A stretch of 64,000 bases of DNA from Peribacillus asahii (lineage in GTDB: Bacteria > Bacillota > Bacilli > Bacillales > DSM-1321), in contig NZ_CP026095.1 in assembly GCF_004006295.1 (NCBI RefSeq), positions 3,396,001 through 3,460,000 on the forward strand, read 5' to 3'. How positions within the stretch are numbered: position 1 is the first letter of the stretch; each line of letters starts with the position of its first letter. This document shows positions 1-9,582 of this stretch, in pieces. Both the position numbers and the translations under genes were made by a program. The notes beneath the pieces were generated by a model, which was given only the letters and a program-made list of their open reading frames with translations, ran no database searches and was not told the origin of the DNA.

Positions 1-122
1 TTGAAGAATAACTTGTTTTCTGCCTTCTCTTGCCTTGCACCTGAATTAATCCAGAGTGAAACAGATGTCTCTATTACGATCAAAGAGATAAATACGGATA
101 GAACAAGCCAAACAATAAACAT
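1..122 (-). CDS. Partial small membrane protein, runs off the window edge
   Basis: An ATG at 120-122 on the minus strand opens a frame that stays open to base 1 (40 codons visible). It is preceded by GGAGG eight bases upstream. The N-terminus is a single hydrophobic segment (residues 2-28, FIVWLVLSVFISLIVIE...) followed by a charged stretch, as in a membrane-anchored or signal-anchored protein. The product is not recognised. It lies downstream of gndA in the same direction, separated by a hairpin. Only the start is seen, so length and function are open. Confidence 0.6.
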   Translation of the reverse strand, partial: MFIVWLVLSVFISLIVIETSVSLWINSGARQEKAENKLFF

Positions 123-340
123 TATGCTATCCTCCCTCCACTTCATTTTATCTAATAATTCAGAATATTATTTTCATTAATTATACACTATTTTGGTAAA
201 AAAAGTAATGAAACTAATTTCCTATAACTATATGCTTGCTTACTATAAAAAATGTCTTAAGAATTTACCAAAAACAGATTAATCCATATTTAACGAATAG
301 TGAAATCCCGGTCTCAAACTTTTACGAAGACAACAAAGCG

Positions 341-366
341 AAGTGGGGGACGAATCTCCCCCACTT
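341..366 (-). terminator. Terminator-like hairpin after gndA
   Basis: A perfect 10-bp stem (AAGTGGGGGA / TCCCCCACTT) with a 6-base loop lies 15 bases past the gndA stop codon. The following minus-strand sequence is only moderately T-rich, so termination may be partial. The remaining bases between 123 and 340 show no gene. Confidence 0.7.
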
Positions 367-380
367 ACAGAAGCCTCACT

Positions 381-1793
381 CTATTTCTCTATCCATTCCG
401 TATGAAATAGTCCTTCTTGATCAACCCGTTGATACGTATGGGCACCAAAGTAATCGCGTTGCGCCTGAATTAAATTAGCTGGCAGTATTTTTGTACGATA
501 ACTATCATAATAAGCAAGTGCCGCTGAGAAACATGGAACTGGAATCCCTTTCATGACTGCTGTTGCAATCACTTCACGCAGAGCCATGTGATAGGTTGCT
601 GCAATTCCTTGAAAATAAGAATCGAACAGCAAATTGTTCAAACTCGGATTTCGATCATACGCTTCCTTAATTTTTTGTAAAAATTGTGCACGAATAATGC
701 AGCCGCCACGAAAAATCATCGCAATATCTCCATATTGCAGATTCCAGCCATATTCTTCTGAAGCGGCTTTCATTTGAGCAAAGCCTTGCGCATATGAAAT
801 AATCTTACTCATATACAAGGCTTGACGAATCTTTTCAATAAATGCCTGCTTATCTTCAATATATGCTACGCATTCCGGTCCTTGTAATTGCTCACTTGCC
901 GCCATACGCTCATTCTTCAATGCTGACATATAGCGAGCAAAAACAGATTCTGTAATAATAGACAGTGGTACACCTAAATCTAATGCATTTTGGCTTGTCC
1001 ATTTGCCTGTTCCTTTTTGACCCGCTTGATCTAAAATAACATCAACAAGAGGTTTACCTGTCTCGCTGTCGTATTTTTTAAAAATATTAGCTGTTATTTC
1101 CATTAAATAACTATCAAGCTCCCCTTTATTCCAATCGAAAAATACTCTATGAAGTTCCTTAGTTGACAGATTGAGTACATGTTTTAATAAAAAATAAGAC
1201 TCTGCAATCAACTGCATATCTCCGTATTCAATGCCGTTATGGACCATTTTCACATAATGTCCGGCTCCATCCGGACCAATATATGTACAGCAAGCCTCTC
1301 CTGCTACTTTGGCCGAAATGGCTTGAAAAATCGGTGCTACCAATTCATAAGCTTCCTGCTCTCCCCCCGGCATAATAGCTGGTCCTGTTAAGGCTCCTTC
1401 CTCCCCGCCAGAGACACCTGTCCCGATAAAATGAATGCCCGACTCCTTTAACTCTTGGTGGCGCCTCTGTGTGTCTTTAAAAAAAGTATTGCCACCGTCA
1501 ATAATAAGATCTCCTTTTTCAAGCAAAGGCTTTAATGAAGAAATCGTATCATCAATCGCCTTTCCTGCCTTTACCATCAGTAAAATTTTCCGTGGTCTCT
1601 CTAAGGAAGAAACAAATTCTTCTAATGTATAGGCTGGAAAAATACTTTTTCCTTGTAACCCCTTCATCATTTCCTCTATTTTCGAACGGGAACGATTATA
1701 TACAGCGACACTATAGCCTCGACTTTCTATATTAAAAACAAGATTTTTACCCATTACAGCAAGACCAATAACACCAATCTGTTTCTTTGCCAT
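381..1793 (-). CDS. gndA: 6-phosphogluconate dehydrogenase, decarboxylating (NADP-type)
   Basis: Oxidative pentose-phosphate enzyme converting 6-phosphogluconate to ribulose-5-phosphate and CO2 with reduction of NADP, cytosolic. The 470-residue product has the N-terminal Rossmann motif GLAVMG at about residues 9-14, the YNRS turn after beta-2 that favours NADP over NAD, the substrate motif GVSGGEEGA near residue 130 and the catalytic [11 protein letters not shown] segment near 185. Length equals the usual 469-470. I start it at MAKKQ (ATG 1791-1793), which has AGAGGTG upstream; an open frame runs 24 codons further but lacks a ribosome binding site. The position next to yqjE matches B. subtilis yqjI (gndA). 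Confidence 0.95.
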   Translation of the reverse strand: MAKKQIGVIGLAVMGKNLVFNIESRGYSVAVYNRSRSKIEEMMKGLQGKSIFPAYTLEEFVSSLERPRKILLMVKAGKAIDDTISSLKPLLEKGDLIIDGGNTFFKDTQRRHQELKESGIHFIGTGVSGGEEGALTGPAIMPGGEQEAYELVAPIFQAISAKVAGEACCTYIGPDGAGHYVKMVHNGIEYGDMQLIAESYFLLKHVLNLSTKELHRVFFDWNKGELDSYLMEITANIFKKYDSETGKPLVDVILDQAGQKGTGKWTSQNALDLGVPLSIITESVFARYMSALKNERMAASEQLQGPECVAYIEDKQAFIEKIRQALYMSKIISYAQGFAQMKAASEEYGWNLQYGDIAMIFRGGCIIRAQFLQKIKEAYDRNPSLNNLLFDSYFQGIAATYHMALREVIATAVMKGIPVPCFSAALAYYDSYRTKILPANLIQAQRDYFGAHTYQRVDQEGLFHTEWIEK

Positions 1794-2060
1794 ACAGCAT
1801 TCACCTCTTTTTCGTTTCTCACCTATATATAGAAGTTCTTTTCTGACCCTTGTTCCAGCCTTCATGTTTTAATTTCTGGTCAATAATCTTTTTAATAGCC
1901 ATGTTATACAACAATGTTCATCCACAAAATTGTTCAAGGGAGCATTTTAATTATATTCTCCCCATTGCATTAAATTTCAGTTCAAAACAACTCCTTTTGA
2001 AGTTTACACAATCAATTTGGTTGTTTCTTATTATATTTTGCGTTCTGCTTGTATAACGAA

Positions 2061-2093
2061 AAAAGGCGTCTGCAATTATAGTTGCAGACGCCC
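2061..2093 (-). terminator. Rho-independent terminator after the pepT-like gene
   Basis: An 11-bp GC-rich stem (GGCGTCTGCAA / TTGCAGACGCC) followed on the minus strand by a T run sits about 30 bases after the peptidase stop. The remainder of 1794-2124 is AT-rich, must hold the gndA promoter, and shows no supportable gene. Confidence 0.9.
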
Positions 2094-2124
2094 CAGGCCA
2101 AAACTCTTCTAAATTTTTTGTAGA

Positions 2125-3246
2125 TTATTCTCCCGTAACAACTTCGATAATTCCCAGCACCATTTCAGCAAGCTTCGTTAATTCTTCCACTGGAATTTTT
2201 TCGTTTGTTGTATGAATTTCTTCATAACCGACAGCTAAGTTAACTGTTGGAATGCCAAATCCAGCAATTACATTGGCATCGCTGCCACCACCGCTTTGTT
2301 GTAATTCACATGGACGATTAATCTTCTCTGCTGCTTGTCTGGCTACTTCTACAACATGATCACCTTCGCTATATTTAAAGCCAGGGTACATGACCGTTAC
2401 ATCGATTTCAGCACGTCCGCCCATTTCTGCAGCCGCCGTTTGGAAAGCTTCCTTCATTTTTTGAACTTGCGCTTCCATTTTTTCTGGTACAAGTGAGCGA
2501 GCTTCTGCTAATATCTCAACGTAATCACATACAATATTCGTTTGTTGTCCACCTTGGAAACGACCGATATTCGCTGTTGTTTCAGAATCGATTCGACCTA
2601 AAGGCGTTCTAGAAATGGCTTTAGCCGCAATTGTAATCGCTGAAACTCCTTTTTCAGGCGCAACACCTGCATGAGCCGTTTTTCCATATACTTTTGCTTC
2701 GAACTTTGCTTGTGTTGGCGCTGCGACAATAATATTCCCAACTTTTCCATCACTGTCTAGTGCATAACCATATTTCGCTGTCACTAATGAACGATCTAAC
2801 GCTTTTGCACCGACTAAACCAGATTCCTCGCCCACTGTAATAATAAATTCTATTTTTCCGTGAGCAATCTTTTGCTCTTTAATAACTTTTAGCACCTCTA
2901 GCATCACTGCAAGTCCCGCTTTATCATCCGCTCCTAATATTGTCGTACCATCTGACACAATATATCCGTCTTGAATCGATGGTGTGATACCGTTCCCCGG
3001 TACAACCGTATCCATATGAGATGTAAAATAAATCGTATCTACACCTTCTTTTGTAGCTGGAAGGGTACAAATTAAATTACCTGCACCGTGACCTGTGATT
3101 GCTGTTGTATCATCCTCAAATACATCTAAACCAAGCTCTGTAAATTTTTCTTTTAATATTTTGGCAATCGCTGCTTCATTTTTTGTTTCCGAATCAATTT
3201 GAACCAATTCAAAAAATTCTTCTACTAAACGATTTTCATTAATCAT
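2125..3246 (-). CDS. yqjE: M20-family tripeptidase-like peptidase (YqjE)
   Basis: Zinc-dependent M20 aminopeptidase of the peptidase T / YqjE type, 373 residues, cytosolic, expected to release N-terminal residues from small peptides. Metal-binding motifs are intact: SHMDTV near residue 75, GADDKAG near residue 105, and the catalytic GEESG near residue 140, plus a late HTTNE histidine. The start at MINEN (ATG 3244-3246) has GGAGGG seven bases upstream. It is flanked by gndA and the carboxylase gene yqjD as in B. subtilis. The true substrate is not known from sequence; the annotation peptidase T-like is by family resemblance. Confidence 0.88.
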   Translation of the reverse strand: MINENRLVEEFFELVQIDSETKNEAAIAKILKEKFTELGLDVFEDDTTAITGHGAGNLICTLPATKEGVDTIYFTSHMDTVVPGNGITPSIQDGYIVSDGTTILGADDKAGLAVMLEVLKVIKEQKIAHGKIEFIITVGEESGLVGAKALDRSLVTAKYGYALDSDGKVGNIIVAAPTQAKFEAKVYGKTAHAGVAPEKGVSAITIAAKAISRTPLGRIDSETTANIGRFQGGQQTNIVCDYVEILAEARSLVPEKMEAQVQKMKEAFQTAAAEMGGRAEIDVTVMYPGFKYSEGDHVVEVARQAAEKINRPCELQQSGGGSDANVIAGFGIPTVNLAVGYEEIHTTNEKIPVEELTKLAEMVLGIIEVVTGE

Positions 3247-3330
3247 CTTTATACCCTCCAAAAAAGTTATCCTACCTTAGTATACTTCTTAGAAAATAAA
3301 CCGGCAAATATTGTGAAACAAAGCTAAACC

Positions 3331-3363
3331 AAAAAAGCCCAAGGTCATTATGCCTTGAGCTTC
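3331..3363 (-). terminator. Terminator after the carboxylase/epimerase pair
   Basis: Stem AGCTCAAGG / CCTTGGGCT with an 8-base loop followed by six T on the minus strand, 18 bases past the stop of the carboxyltransferase gene. It ends the mce-mmdA transcript. Confidence 0.9.
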
Positions 3364-3380
3364 TATGAAAAAATCATGTA

Positions 3381-4931
3381 TTACAATGGAATGTTTCCGT
3401 GTTTCTTCCAAGGACGATCTTCTTTTTTATTGCGTAGCATTTCAAGAGATTGGATGATTTTGATTCGTGTTTCACGAGGATCAATAACGTCATCTACCAT
3501 TCCTAAGCTTGCTGCAACGTATGGGTTCGCGAATTTCTCACGGTATTCTTCAACTTTTTCTGCACGTGTTGCTTCTGGATCTTCACTGTTTGCAATTTCA
3601 CGAGCAAAAATAATGTTAGCCGCACCAGCAGATCCCATAACCGCAATCTCAGCATTTGGCCATGCAAATGTAAGGTCTGCACCGATTGACTTACTGTTAA
3701 GTGCAACATAAGCACCACCATATGCTTTACGAAGAATGATTGTAAGCTTTGGTACAGTTGCTTCAGAATATGCATACAGCATTTTCGCACCATGACGGAT
3801 GATTCCACCATGCTCTTGCTTAACGCCTGGGAAGAAACCAGAAACGTCTTCGAATGTGATAATTGGAATATTAAATGAATCACAGAATCGAATGAAACGA
3901 GATGCTTTATCAGAAGAATCGATATCCAGTCCACCAGCTAATACTTTAGGTTGATTACATACAAGACCAACTGATTGACCTTTAATACGAGCTAAACCGA
4001 TAACAATGTTTTTCGCAAATCCTTCTTGTACTTCCATGAATGACCCTTCATCCACAACTTGCTCAACAACTTTACGAATATCGTAAGGACGGATACCTTC
4101 AAATGGAACGATATCTGTTAAATCCGCACGGTAATCATCATTGTTGTCTGCTTCTAATACAGGTGGTTTCTCTGTATTATTTTGCGGTAAGTAGCTTAAT
4201 AATTTACGTACATCTTTTAATACTTCTTCATCAGTTGGTGCTTTAAAGTGAGCGTTACCACTGATCGTATTATGTACAGTTGCGCCACCTAAGCCTTCAG
4301 ACGTAATTTTTTCCCCTGTAACTGTTTCGATAACTTTTGGTCCAGTAATGAACATTTGACTCGTTTTCTCAACCATGAAAATGAAGTCCGTAATCGCTGG
4401 AGAATAAACTGCTCCACCTGCACAAGGTCCCATAATAACAGAGATTTGTGGAATTACACCAGAATAGATTGAGTTACGATAGAAAATTTGTCCGTATCCA
4501 TCAAGAGATACAACCCCTTCTTGGATACGCGCGCCGCCTGAATCGTTTAACCCGATAAACGGTGCTCCATTCTTTGCAGCTAAATCCATAACATTGGCAA
4601 TTTTCAGAGCATGCATTTCCCCAAGCGCCCCACCGAATACCGTGAAATCTTGTGAGAATAAGTACACATCACGTCCATTTACTTTACCGTATCCTGTTAC
4701 AACACCATCTCCAGGTCCTTTTGCTTTATCTAAACCGAAGTTTGTACTGCGGTGTTGAATAAATGGATTTAATTCAACAAATGTACCTTCATCAAGTAAT
4801 AGCTCAATTCTTTCACGAGCTGTTAACTTTCCTTTAGCGTGCTGCTTTTCAATTCGTTCGTCACCGCCACCAAGCTCAACCTCACGGCGTCTGTCGTATA
4901 AATCATTAATTGTTTCGTAGATGTCTTTCAT
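3381..4931 (-). CDS. mmdA: Propionyl-CoA / methylmalonyl-CoA carboxyltransferase beta subunit
   Basis: 516-residue carboxyl transferase (crotonase-fold, PccB/MmdA family) transferring a carboxyl group between biotin and an acyl-CoA; most likely the beta subunit of propionyl-CoA carboxylase making methylmalonyl-CoA. Two tandem carboxyltransferase halves are visible: LNDSGGARIQEGV near residue 130 and GPCAGGAVYSPA near 170 in the first, and ITFEDVSGFFPG with RKAYGGAYVA in the second, the latter binding biotin. GAGGAGGAG precedes the ATG. It lies 14 bases downstream of mce, so the two are co-transcribed. No dedicated biotin carboxylase alpha subunit is in the window; accC at 39655 could in principle serve. 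B. subtilis homologue: yqjD. Confidence 0.92.
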   Translation of the reverse strand: MKDIYETINDLYDRRREVELGGGDERIEKQHAKGKLTARERIELLLDEGTFVELNPFIQHRSTNFGLDKAKGPGDGVVTGYGKVNGRDVYLFSQDFTVFGGALGEMHALKIANVMDLAAKNGAPFIGLNDSGGARIQEGVVSLDGYGQIFYRNSIYSGVIPQISVIMGPCAGGAVYSPAITDFIFMVEKTSQMFITGPKVIETVTGEKITSEGLGGATVHNTISGNAHFKAPTDEEVLKDVRKLLSYLPQNNTEKPPVLEADNNDDYRADLTDIVPFEGIRPYDIRKVVEQVVDEGSFMEVQEGFAKNIVIGLARIKGQSVGLVCNQPKVLAGGLDIDSSDKASRFIRFCDSFNIPIITFEDVSGFFPGVKQEHGGIIRHGAKMLYAYSEATVPKLTIILRKAYGGAYVALNSKSIGADLTFAWPNAEIAVMGSAGAANIIFAREIANSEDPEATRAEKVEEYREKFANPYVAASLGMVDDVIDPRETRIKIIQSLEMLRNKKEDRPWKKHGNIPL

Positions 4932-4945
4932 TATGGCTCCTCCTC

Positions 4946-5350
4946 TTATTCAGGTCTTTCTGTTAATTCATATAAAATACTCGCTGTAGACTTCGGATGA
5001 ATGAATGCTACCTTTGCATGATGGGCACCCAATCGAGATGTCTCGTCAATCATACGTAGACCAGCTTCTTTAATTTGTTGAATGCGGTCTTCGATGTTAT
5101 CCACACCTAAAGCCACATGATGAACGCCTTCTCCACGTTTTTCGATGAATTTAGCAATTGGGCTTTCAGGTGACAACGCTTCCAATAACTCTAGGCGAGT
5201 ATTTCCTGCAAGGATAAATGCTACTTTAACTCCTTGGCTTTCTACTGTTTCAATGCCTTCAAGCTCTAACTTTAATGTTTCTGTATAAAGTGGTAAAGCT
5301 TCTTCGAGTGAACGAACAGCAATACCAATATGATCGATATTTTTAATCAT
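4946..5350 (-). CDS. mce: Methylmalonyl-CoA epimerase
   Basis: A 134-residue glyoxalase/VOC-fold metalloenzyme that interconverts the two epimers of methylmalonyl-CoA, linking propionyl-CoA carboxylation to the B12-dependent mutase. Two beta-alpha-beta-beta-beta modules can be seen; probable metal ligands are the histidines in IDHIGIAV (residue 7) and GVHHVALGVD (near 78) and the glutamate in ILYELTE close to the C-terminus. Length matches the family. It is the first gene of a two-gene unit with the carboxyltransferase and functionally pairs with mutA/mutB at 11343-15399. Confidence 0.93.
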   Translation of the reverse strand: MIKNIDHIGIAVRSLEEALPLYTETLKLELEGIETVESQGVKVAFILAGNTRLELLEALSPESPIAKFIEKRGEGVHHVALGVDNIEDRIQQIKEAGLRMIDETSRLGAHHAKVAFIHPKSTASILYELTERPE

Positions 5351-5526
5351 TACCTAACCCTCCATGATGTACAATTAGTAAACGAAACATAACATAGTTC
5401 TACATTTCCCAACAAAACCCTCTAACTTTTCAAGATTGCTCAGACAAGTATTTAGCCTTGTTTCCGATTATTGTTCACGTTACAATAAAGCTAAACACAT
5501 TCATTTGAAATTGAGGAGAGCACTAT

Positions 5527-5622
5527 ATGAAAAATAAAAAAATAAGAAAAATCATCGTATACTTAATGCTAATCTCGATGTTGTTAACAACATTACTATC
5601 AGGTATAGCCTTCTTAATGTAA
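5527..5622 (+). CDS. prli42: Membrane miniprotein, Prli42-like (stressosome-associated)
   Basis: A 31-codon gene preceded by GAGGAGAG six bases before ATG and followed immediately by a terminator hairpin. The product has a basic N-terminus (MKNKKIRKII) and one hydrophobic helix ending in GIAFLM. Length and layout match Prli42, the conserved 31-residue Firmicutes membrane peptide that in Listeria anchors the stressosome protein RsbR. The assignment rests on remembered resemblance and length; the reading frame, ribosome binding site and terminator are seen directly. It is transcribed opposite to its neighbours. Confidence 0.75.
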   Translation: MKNKKIRKIIVYLMLISMLLTTLLSGIAFLM

Positions 5623-5629
5623 TGCTAAC

Positions 5630-5665
5630 AAGAGTGAAGTCAAATGGCTTCGCTCTTTTCTATTT
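5630..5665 (+). terminator. Terminator of the miniprotein gene
   Basis: Twelve-base arms AAGAGTGAAGTC / GGCTTCGCTCTT (two G-U pairs) with a 4-base loop and a T-rich tail begin 8 bases after the stop codon. Confidence 0.85.
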
Positions 5666-5740
5666 TCTTGTTTCATCGAATGGCTCTATATTTGTTTTGT
5701 TAATGTTTAAAAATCTTTAAAGAAGAATCCGGTCGGAGCG

Positions 5741-5794
5741 TTAAGCTAAGCAATAAAGGAAGAATCATGACCTTTCTCTTTTTGCTTAGTTTAA
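5741..5794 (-). terminator. Long inverted repeat after yqjA
   Basis: Arms TTAAGCTAAGCAA / TTGCTTAGTTTAA enclose about 28 bases directly after the yqjA stop; the loop itself can pair (AAAGG / CCTTT). There is no clear T tract on the minus strand, so this may stabilise the 3' end rather than act as a classical terminator. Confidence 0.4.
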
Positions 5795-5795
5795 G

Positions 5796-6767
5796 CTAGC
5801 CGCCGTTTTTCATTCCAGCTTTTCTACCATTAAAGGAATGTTTGAGCAATAAATATCTCTCCATTTCCTTCATAAGCTGAAGTAATGCCGCCCTCGATTC
5901 AAATTCTTCACGTGTGACAGGAAGTTGCATCTCTTTAAACCCTTGTTCCATCCCGTCCAGCTTCCGCAAATAAAAGCTAGCTGTGTTTTGCGGATGAACG
6001 TTTTCTGCTAACTCTTGAATAAAGTTGGCAAGGATATCACTTTGCTTCACAATACTTGGTATGTTCGTGACAAGAGGTAAAATTCGCTCGATAATTTCGA
6101 ATTGCTTCTCGCGCATATCAAAATATCGATAGTAATAATCCTCTTCTCGTAAGAAATGATTTTCTACATCTCGAAAAGCTAAGCTTTTCGCTTCTGCTAA
6201 CCATTTCGACGTTTCTGTCAGTTCTTTCCCATTCCAAGTGTAGTCATTATCACGCACGTACTTCACAATTTCCATTAAAATCGCGCTAAAGTTCGCTTCA
6301 ACTTTTCTCTGATAAGATTTCAAGTCTTTTTCGACACTAGGCATATATATATTCATGACTAGCGCAACTCCAATTCCTACAGCAATTAAAATGGTTTCAT
6401 TGATGAGCAAGTCTAGCGTGATACCATTTGACGAATAGAGATGAAGAATGATTACACTGCTTGTGACAATGCCTTCATTCACCTTTAATGCCACCGTAGT
6501 CGGAATAAACATCAAAAGAATTAATCCTATTGTAAATGGGTTGTAGGCAACTAACTCAAACAATAAGGTTGAATAGCCCATTGCTAGTAAACAAGCGAGA
6601 AAACGTGATGCAGAGGCTTTTAAAGACTTCTTCTGTGTCACTTGAATACATAGTATCGTAATGATACCAGCAGAAGGAAAATGATCCAGATTTAATAATT
6701 GGGCAAGAACAATCGCTAAAGTAGCACCTAATGCCGTTTTAATCGTTCGATAACCGATTTTAAACAT
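5796..6767 (-). CDS. yqjA: Aromatic acid exporter family membrane protein (YqjA)
   Basis: 323-residue protein with about four to five hydrophobic segments in the first 150 residues (for example ALGATLAIVLAQLL, AGIITILCIQV and ILIAVGIGVALVMNIYM) and a soluble, helical, charged C-terminal half. This is the layout of the ArAE/DUF939 family with its C-terminal cytoplasmic domain; B. subtilis yqjA is at the same position. Substrate is unknown. It is a single-gene unit with its own promoter region between 6768 and 6900. Confidence 0.85.
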   Translation of the reverse strand: MFKIGYRTIKTALGATLAIVLAQLLNLDHFPSAGIITILCIQVTQKKSLKASASRFLACLLAMGYSTLLFELVAYNPFTIGLILLMFIPTTVALKVNEGIVTSSVIILHLYSSNGITLDLLINETILIAVGIGVALVMNIYMPSVEKDLKSYQRKVEANFSAILMEIVKYVRDNDYTWNGKELTETSKWLAEAKSLAFRDVENHFLREEDYYYRYFDMREKQFEIIERILPLVTNIPSIVKQSDILANFIQELAENVHPQNTASFYLRKLDGMEQGFKEMQLPVTREEFESRAALLQLMKEMERYLLLKHSFNGRKAGMKNGG

Positions 6768-6903
6768 TGTTATGTATCACCTGGATTTCTTTACTTCTAT
6801 TATAATACTATCAGCAAATTCGACAATTTTATAGTCCTTTATTTAGGAAAATACTAAATTTTTTATTAACTTACAACATATTTATCCTTTTTTTCACAAA
6901 AAT

Positions 6904-6936
6904 AAAAAAAGGTGATACATTCATCACCTTTTTTTA
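6904..6936 (-). terminator. Terminator of the art operon
   Basis: Stem AAAGGTGAT / ATCACCTTT with a short loop and a run of seven T on the minus strand, starting a few bases after the artM stop. Confidence 0.93.
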
Positions 6937-6941
6937 CAAAA

Positions 6942-7664
6942 CTATAGAACTTTTTCCAGGAATTCTTGCGCACGTTTGCTTTTTGGCTGGGAGAAAAATT
7001 CAGTTGGTGCTGAATCTTCAACTAGCAACCCTCCATCTAAAAAGAGCACGCGATCTGCTACTTCACGGGCAAACCCCATCTCATGTGTCACAATTAACAT
7101 TGTCATTCCTGAGTCAGCAAGCGACTTCATAACAGCCAGTACTTCTTTGACCATTTCGGGATCTAGCGCTGACGTCGGTTCATCAAATAAAATCACTTCC
7201 GGGTTCATGGCTAACGCTCGTGCAATAGCGACACGTTGTTTTTGTCCGCCAGAAAGACGATTTGGATAAACTGCTTCCTTATCAGCCAAGCCAACCTTTT
7301 GTAACAACTCACGCCCCTGCTTCTCCGCTGCTTCTTTTGACATTTTCTTTACCTTCATCGGAGCATACGTTAAATTTTGCAGCACCGTCTTATGAGGAAA
7401 GAGATGAAAATGCTGAAACACCATCCCAACGTTTTCACGGACCTTCATAATATTCGTCTTTTTATTCATAATGTCTTGATCTTTAAACCAAATATGTCCG
7501 CTTGTAGGCGCTTCAAGCATATTGATACAGCGTAAGAAAGTCGATTTCCCAGATCCAGACGGACCGATAATGGCTACGACCTCACCTTGCTTCACTTCTG
7601 TACTAATCCCTTTTAACACTTCAAGCTTGCCGTAACTTTTATGCAAATCTTCAATCTTAATCAC
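6942..7664 (-). CDS. artM: Polar amino-acid ABC transporter, ATP-binding subunit
   Basis: 240-residue ABC ATPase driving high-affinity uptake of a polar amino acid, probably arginine. Walker A GPSGSGKS (residues 33-40), Q-loop [10 protein letters not shown], signature LSGGQKQR, Walker [13 protein letters not shown] and the switch histidine in IVTHEMGFA are all intact. Its start overlaps the end of artQ by 8 bases, so translation is coupled. The operon order artP-artQ-artM equals B. subtilis yqiXYZ. Confidence 0.93.
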   Translation of the reverse strand: MIKIEDLHKSYGKLEVLKGISTEVKQGEVVAIIGPSGSGKSTFLRCINMLEAPTSGHIWFKDQDIMNKKTNIMKVRENVGMVFQHFHLFPHKTVLQNLTYAPMKVKKMSKEAAEKQGRELLQKVGLADKEAVYPNRLSGGQKQRVAIARALAMNPEVILFDEPTSALDPEMVKEVLAVMKSLADSGMTMLIVTHEMGFAREVADRVLFLDGGLLVEDSAPTEFFSQPKSKRAQEFLEKVL

Positions 7665-8325
7665 TGCGTCTCATTCTCCTTTCGAGCAACTTACCAAGAA
7701 GCGTTAAAATCATAACCATGACATAATAAACTAATCCAGCTACAAGAATCGGCTCGAAAAATTTATACGTTTCTCCCCCAACAATATATGCGCGACGCAT
7801 GATATCCGCAAGACCGATAATCGTTACAACAGCTGATTCTTTTGTTAATGAAATTAATTCATTCATAAGTGCTGGTAAAATATTTTTAATTGCTTGAGGT
7901 AAAATGATATTGAGCATCATTTGAGATTCAGGAACTCCAAGTGCAAGAGCAGCTTCTCTCTGCCCTTTATCAACTGCTTGAATTCCCCCACGAATAATCT
8001 CCGAGATGTAAGCAGCCGAGTTTAACCCAAATGCTAAAAAAGCTGCTTCATACGCTTCAATTTGGATACCTAATATCTGCGGCGATCCAAAATAAATTAA
8101 CATCAATTGAAGAACGAGCGGTGTTCCCCGAAAAATCGATGTATAAAAATCAGCAAACCAATTTAATGGTTTGATTTTACTAATTTTCAAAATAGACAAT
8201 ACAATCCCTAATATAAATCCAATAACCGCTGCGACCGAGACGACTTGTAGTGTCGTCGGTATTCCTTCCAAAATGTAAGGAATCGACGGTATAATCCTTT
8301 CAAAATCTAGATTCAACCTATTCAT
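7657..8325 (-). CDS. artQ: Polar amino-acid ABC transporter, permease subunit
   Basis: About 222-residue HisM-type permease with three to five transmembrane helices ([48 protein letters not shown]) and the EAA loop [22 protein letters not shown] that contacts the ATPase. The start is uncertain: ATG 8323-8325 sits very close to the GGAGAGG element, while TTG 8314-8316 (giving MNLDF...) has ideal spacing and better fits relatives. It is separated from artP by a hairpin (8451-8492). Confidence 0.92.
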   Translation of the reverse strand: MNRLNLDFERIIPSIPYILEGIPTTLQVVSVAAVIGFILGIVLSILKISKIKPLNWFADFYTSIFRGTPLVLQLMLIYFGSPQILGIQIEAYEAAFLAFGLNSAAYISEIIRGGIQAVDKGQREAALALGVPESQMMLNIILPQAIKNILPALMNELISLTKESAVVTIIGLADIMRRAYIVGGETYKFFEPILVAGLVYYVMVMILTLLGKLLERRMRRSD

Positions 8326-8450
8326 CCTCTCCAAAACATATTAGCTCTTTTGATTCATTCATCATAGGCTATATGCTATAATCTGTTGATTTTTGGCTCA
8401 TGACATGTAAAACCAACAATCTTTTTAACACGGCTTTATCATAAGCGCGG

Positions 8451-8492
8451 AAAAACGTTCAGAGGGTTACAATCCCATTCTGAACGTTTTTC
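8451..8492 (-). terminator. Hairpin between artP and artQ, partial terminator
   Basis: A 13-bp perfect stem (AAAAACGTTCAGA / TCTGAACGTTTTT) ends in T residues on the minus strand, 11 bases after the artP stop and well before artQ. Such a hairpin usually lets the binding-protein gene be expressed in excess over permease and ATPase, and protects the artP mRNA 3' end. Confidence 0.75.
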
Positions 8493-8502
8493 TCTCTGTA
8501 TA

Positions 8503-9306
8503 TTATTTAGTTTCGCTCTTCATCCATTTAGCAATTAACTCATCGAGTTCGCCGCTTTCTTTCATTTTTTTCAATTCAGCATTAAACTTCTCTGTTAAAT
8601 CACTGTTTTTTGGAAAAGCGATTGCATAACCTTCTGCTTCTTCATCTGTTTTAATCGTATGTGCTACTAATGTTTCATTATTAGCTAAGTGCCCTTTTGC
8701 TACTTCATCTTCAATAATAGCTGCATCAACACGACCTACCATTAATTCTTGTACAATTTCATTCACACGATTACGTTTTTCAATCGTCATAGTAATGCCG
8801 TCTTTATTTAATTTAGTTGCAAGCTCTTCTTGTACAGATGCTAATTGAACACCCACTGTCTTACCTTTTAAATCTTCCACCGTTTTAATCGTGCTATCTT
8901 TTGTTGTTACAATCATGTTAGCAGCTGAATAATAATTATCGCTGAAATCTAGCGTTTTCTTACGTTCTTCCGTAGCATTCATCGCTGAAGCAACAAGATC
9001 GACTGTGCCATTTTCAAGTGCTGTAGGTAAACTATTGAAATCAATATCTTGAGCTTGAATCTCATAGCCAAGCTTGTCTGCAATTGCATTAACGATATCA
9101 ATATCTAATCCAATAATTTCATCGCTCTTTGCTGTATCTACAAATTCAAATGGTGCATAATCTGCTGATGTTCCTAGCTTTAACACTTTTTTCTCTTCGC
9201 TCTCACCCGTTTCGGCTTCATCTTTTTCGGAATTCCCGCATGCTGCTAAAATACCTACCAATAAGATAGAAGTAACTAGTAACATAAAATGCTTTTTCCA
9301 CTGCAT
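8503..9306 (-). CDS. artP: Polar amino-acid ABC transporter, substrate-binding lipoprotein
   Basis: 267-residue SBP_bac_3 family extracellular binding protein. It has a lipoprotein signal peptide with lipobox LAAC (Cys22), a linker rich in Glu/Lys, then the two-lobe fold starting KVLKLGTSADYAPFEF and containing GLDIDIVNAIADKLGY and the FSDNYY hinge region typical of amino-acid binders. First gene of the art operon; the promoter must lie in 9307-9550. The family binds arginine or other polar amino acids; specificity is inferred from synteny only. Confidence 0.93.
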   Translation of the reverse strand: MQWKKHFMLLVTSILLVGILAACGNSEKDEAETGESEEKKVLKLGTSADYAPFEFVDTAKSDEIIGLDIDIVNAIADKLGYEIQAQDIDFNSLPTALENGTVDLVASAMNATEERKKTLDFSDNYYSAANMIVTTKDSTIKTVEDLKGKTVGVQLASVQEELATKLNKDGITMTIEKRNRVNEIVQELMVGRVDAAIIEDEVAKGHLANNETLVAHTIKTDEEAEGYAIAFPKNSDLTEKFNAELKKMKESGELDELIAKWMKSETK

Positions 9307-9553
9307 AGTTATTTTCCTCCTATAACTTTTTTCTTATTATGTTAGTATGTGTCAAAGTGTAATTGTGCGCTATTCAAATAATCATTCCGTTAATATTCAT
9401 ACACTCCCATGTATTTTAACACACTTTCATGATGATGCAATATATCGATAAATTAATTTACAGTTAAAAATTTTCAGTTAATTGCTATAGGACAATATTG
9501 AAAGAGCTGATAATGTAGCTATAGTGTCCTTCATTTTAAAGAAAACTATACAA

Positions 9554-9582
9554 AACAAAAAGATCCGTAAAAACGGATCTTA
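9554..9582 (-). terminator. Terminator overlapping the brxB stop codon
   Basis: Stem AAGATCCGT / ACGGATCTT with a 4-base loop and a T-rich tail on the minus strand; its base overlaps the last codon of brxB. Confidence 0.9.

Noticed and set aside
236..478. 80-codon plus-strand frame overlapping the 3' end of gndA
   Set aside because: It runs through the gndA terminator and antisense to conserved gndA codons, with no ribosome binding site.
1850..2056. 68-codon plus-strand frame between gndA and yqjE
   Set aside because: No ribosome binding site, no family; chance frame in the gndA promoter region.
3503..3934. 143-codon frame inside the carboxyltransferase gene
   Set aside because: It is a shifted frame on the same strand over conserved carboxyltransferase sequence.
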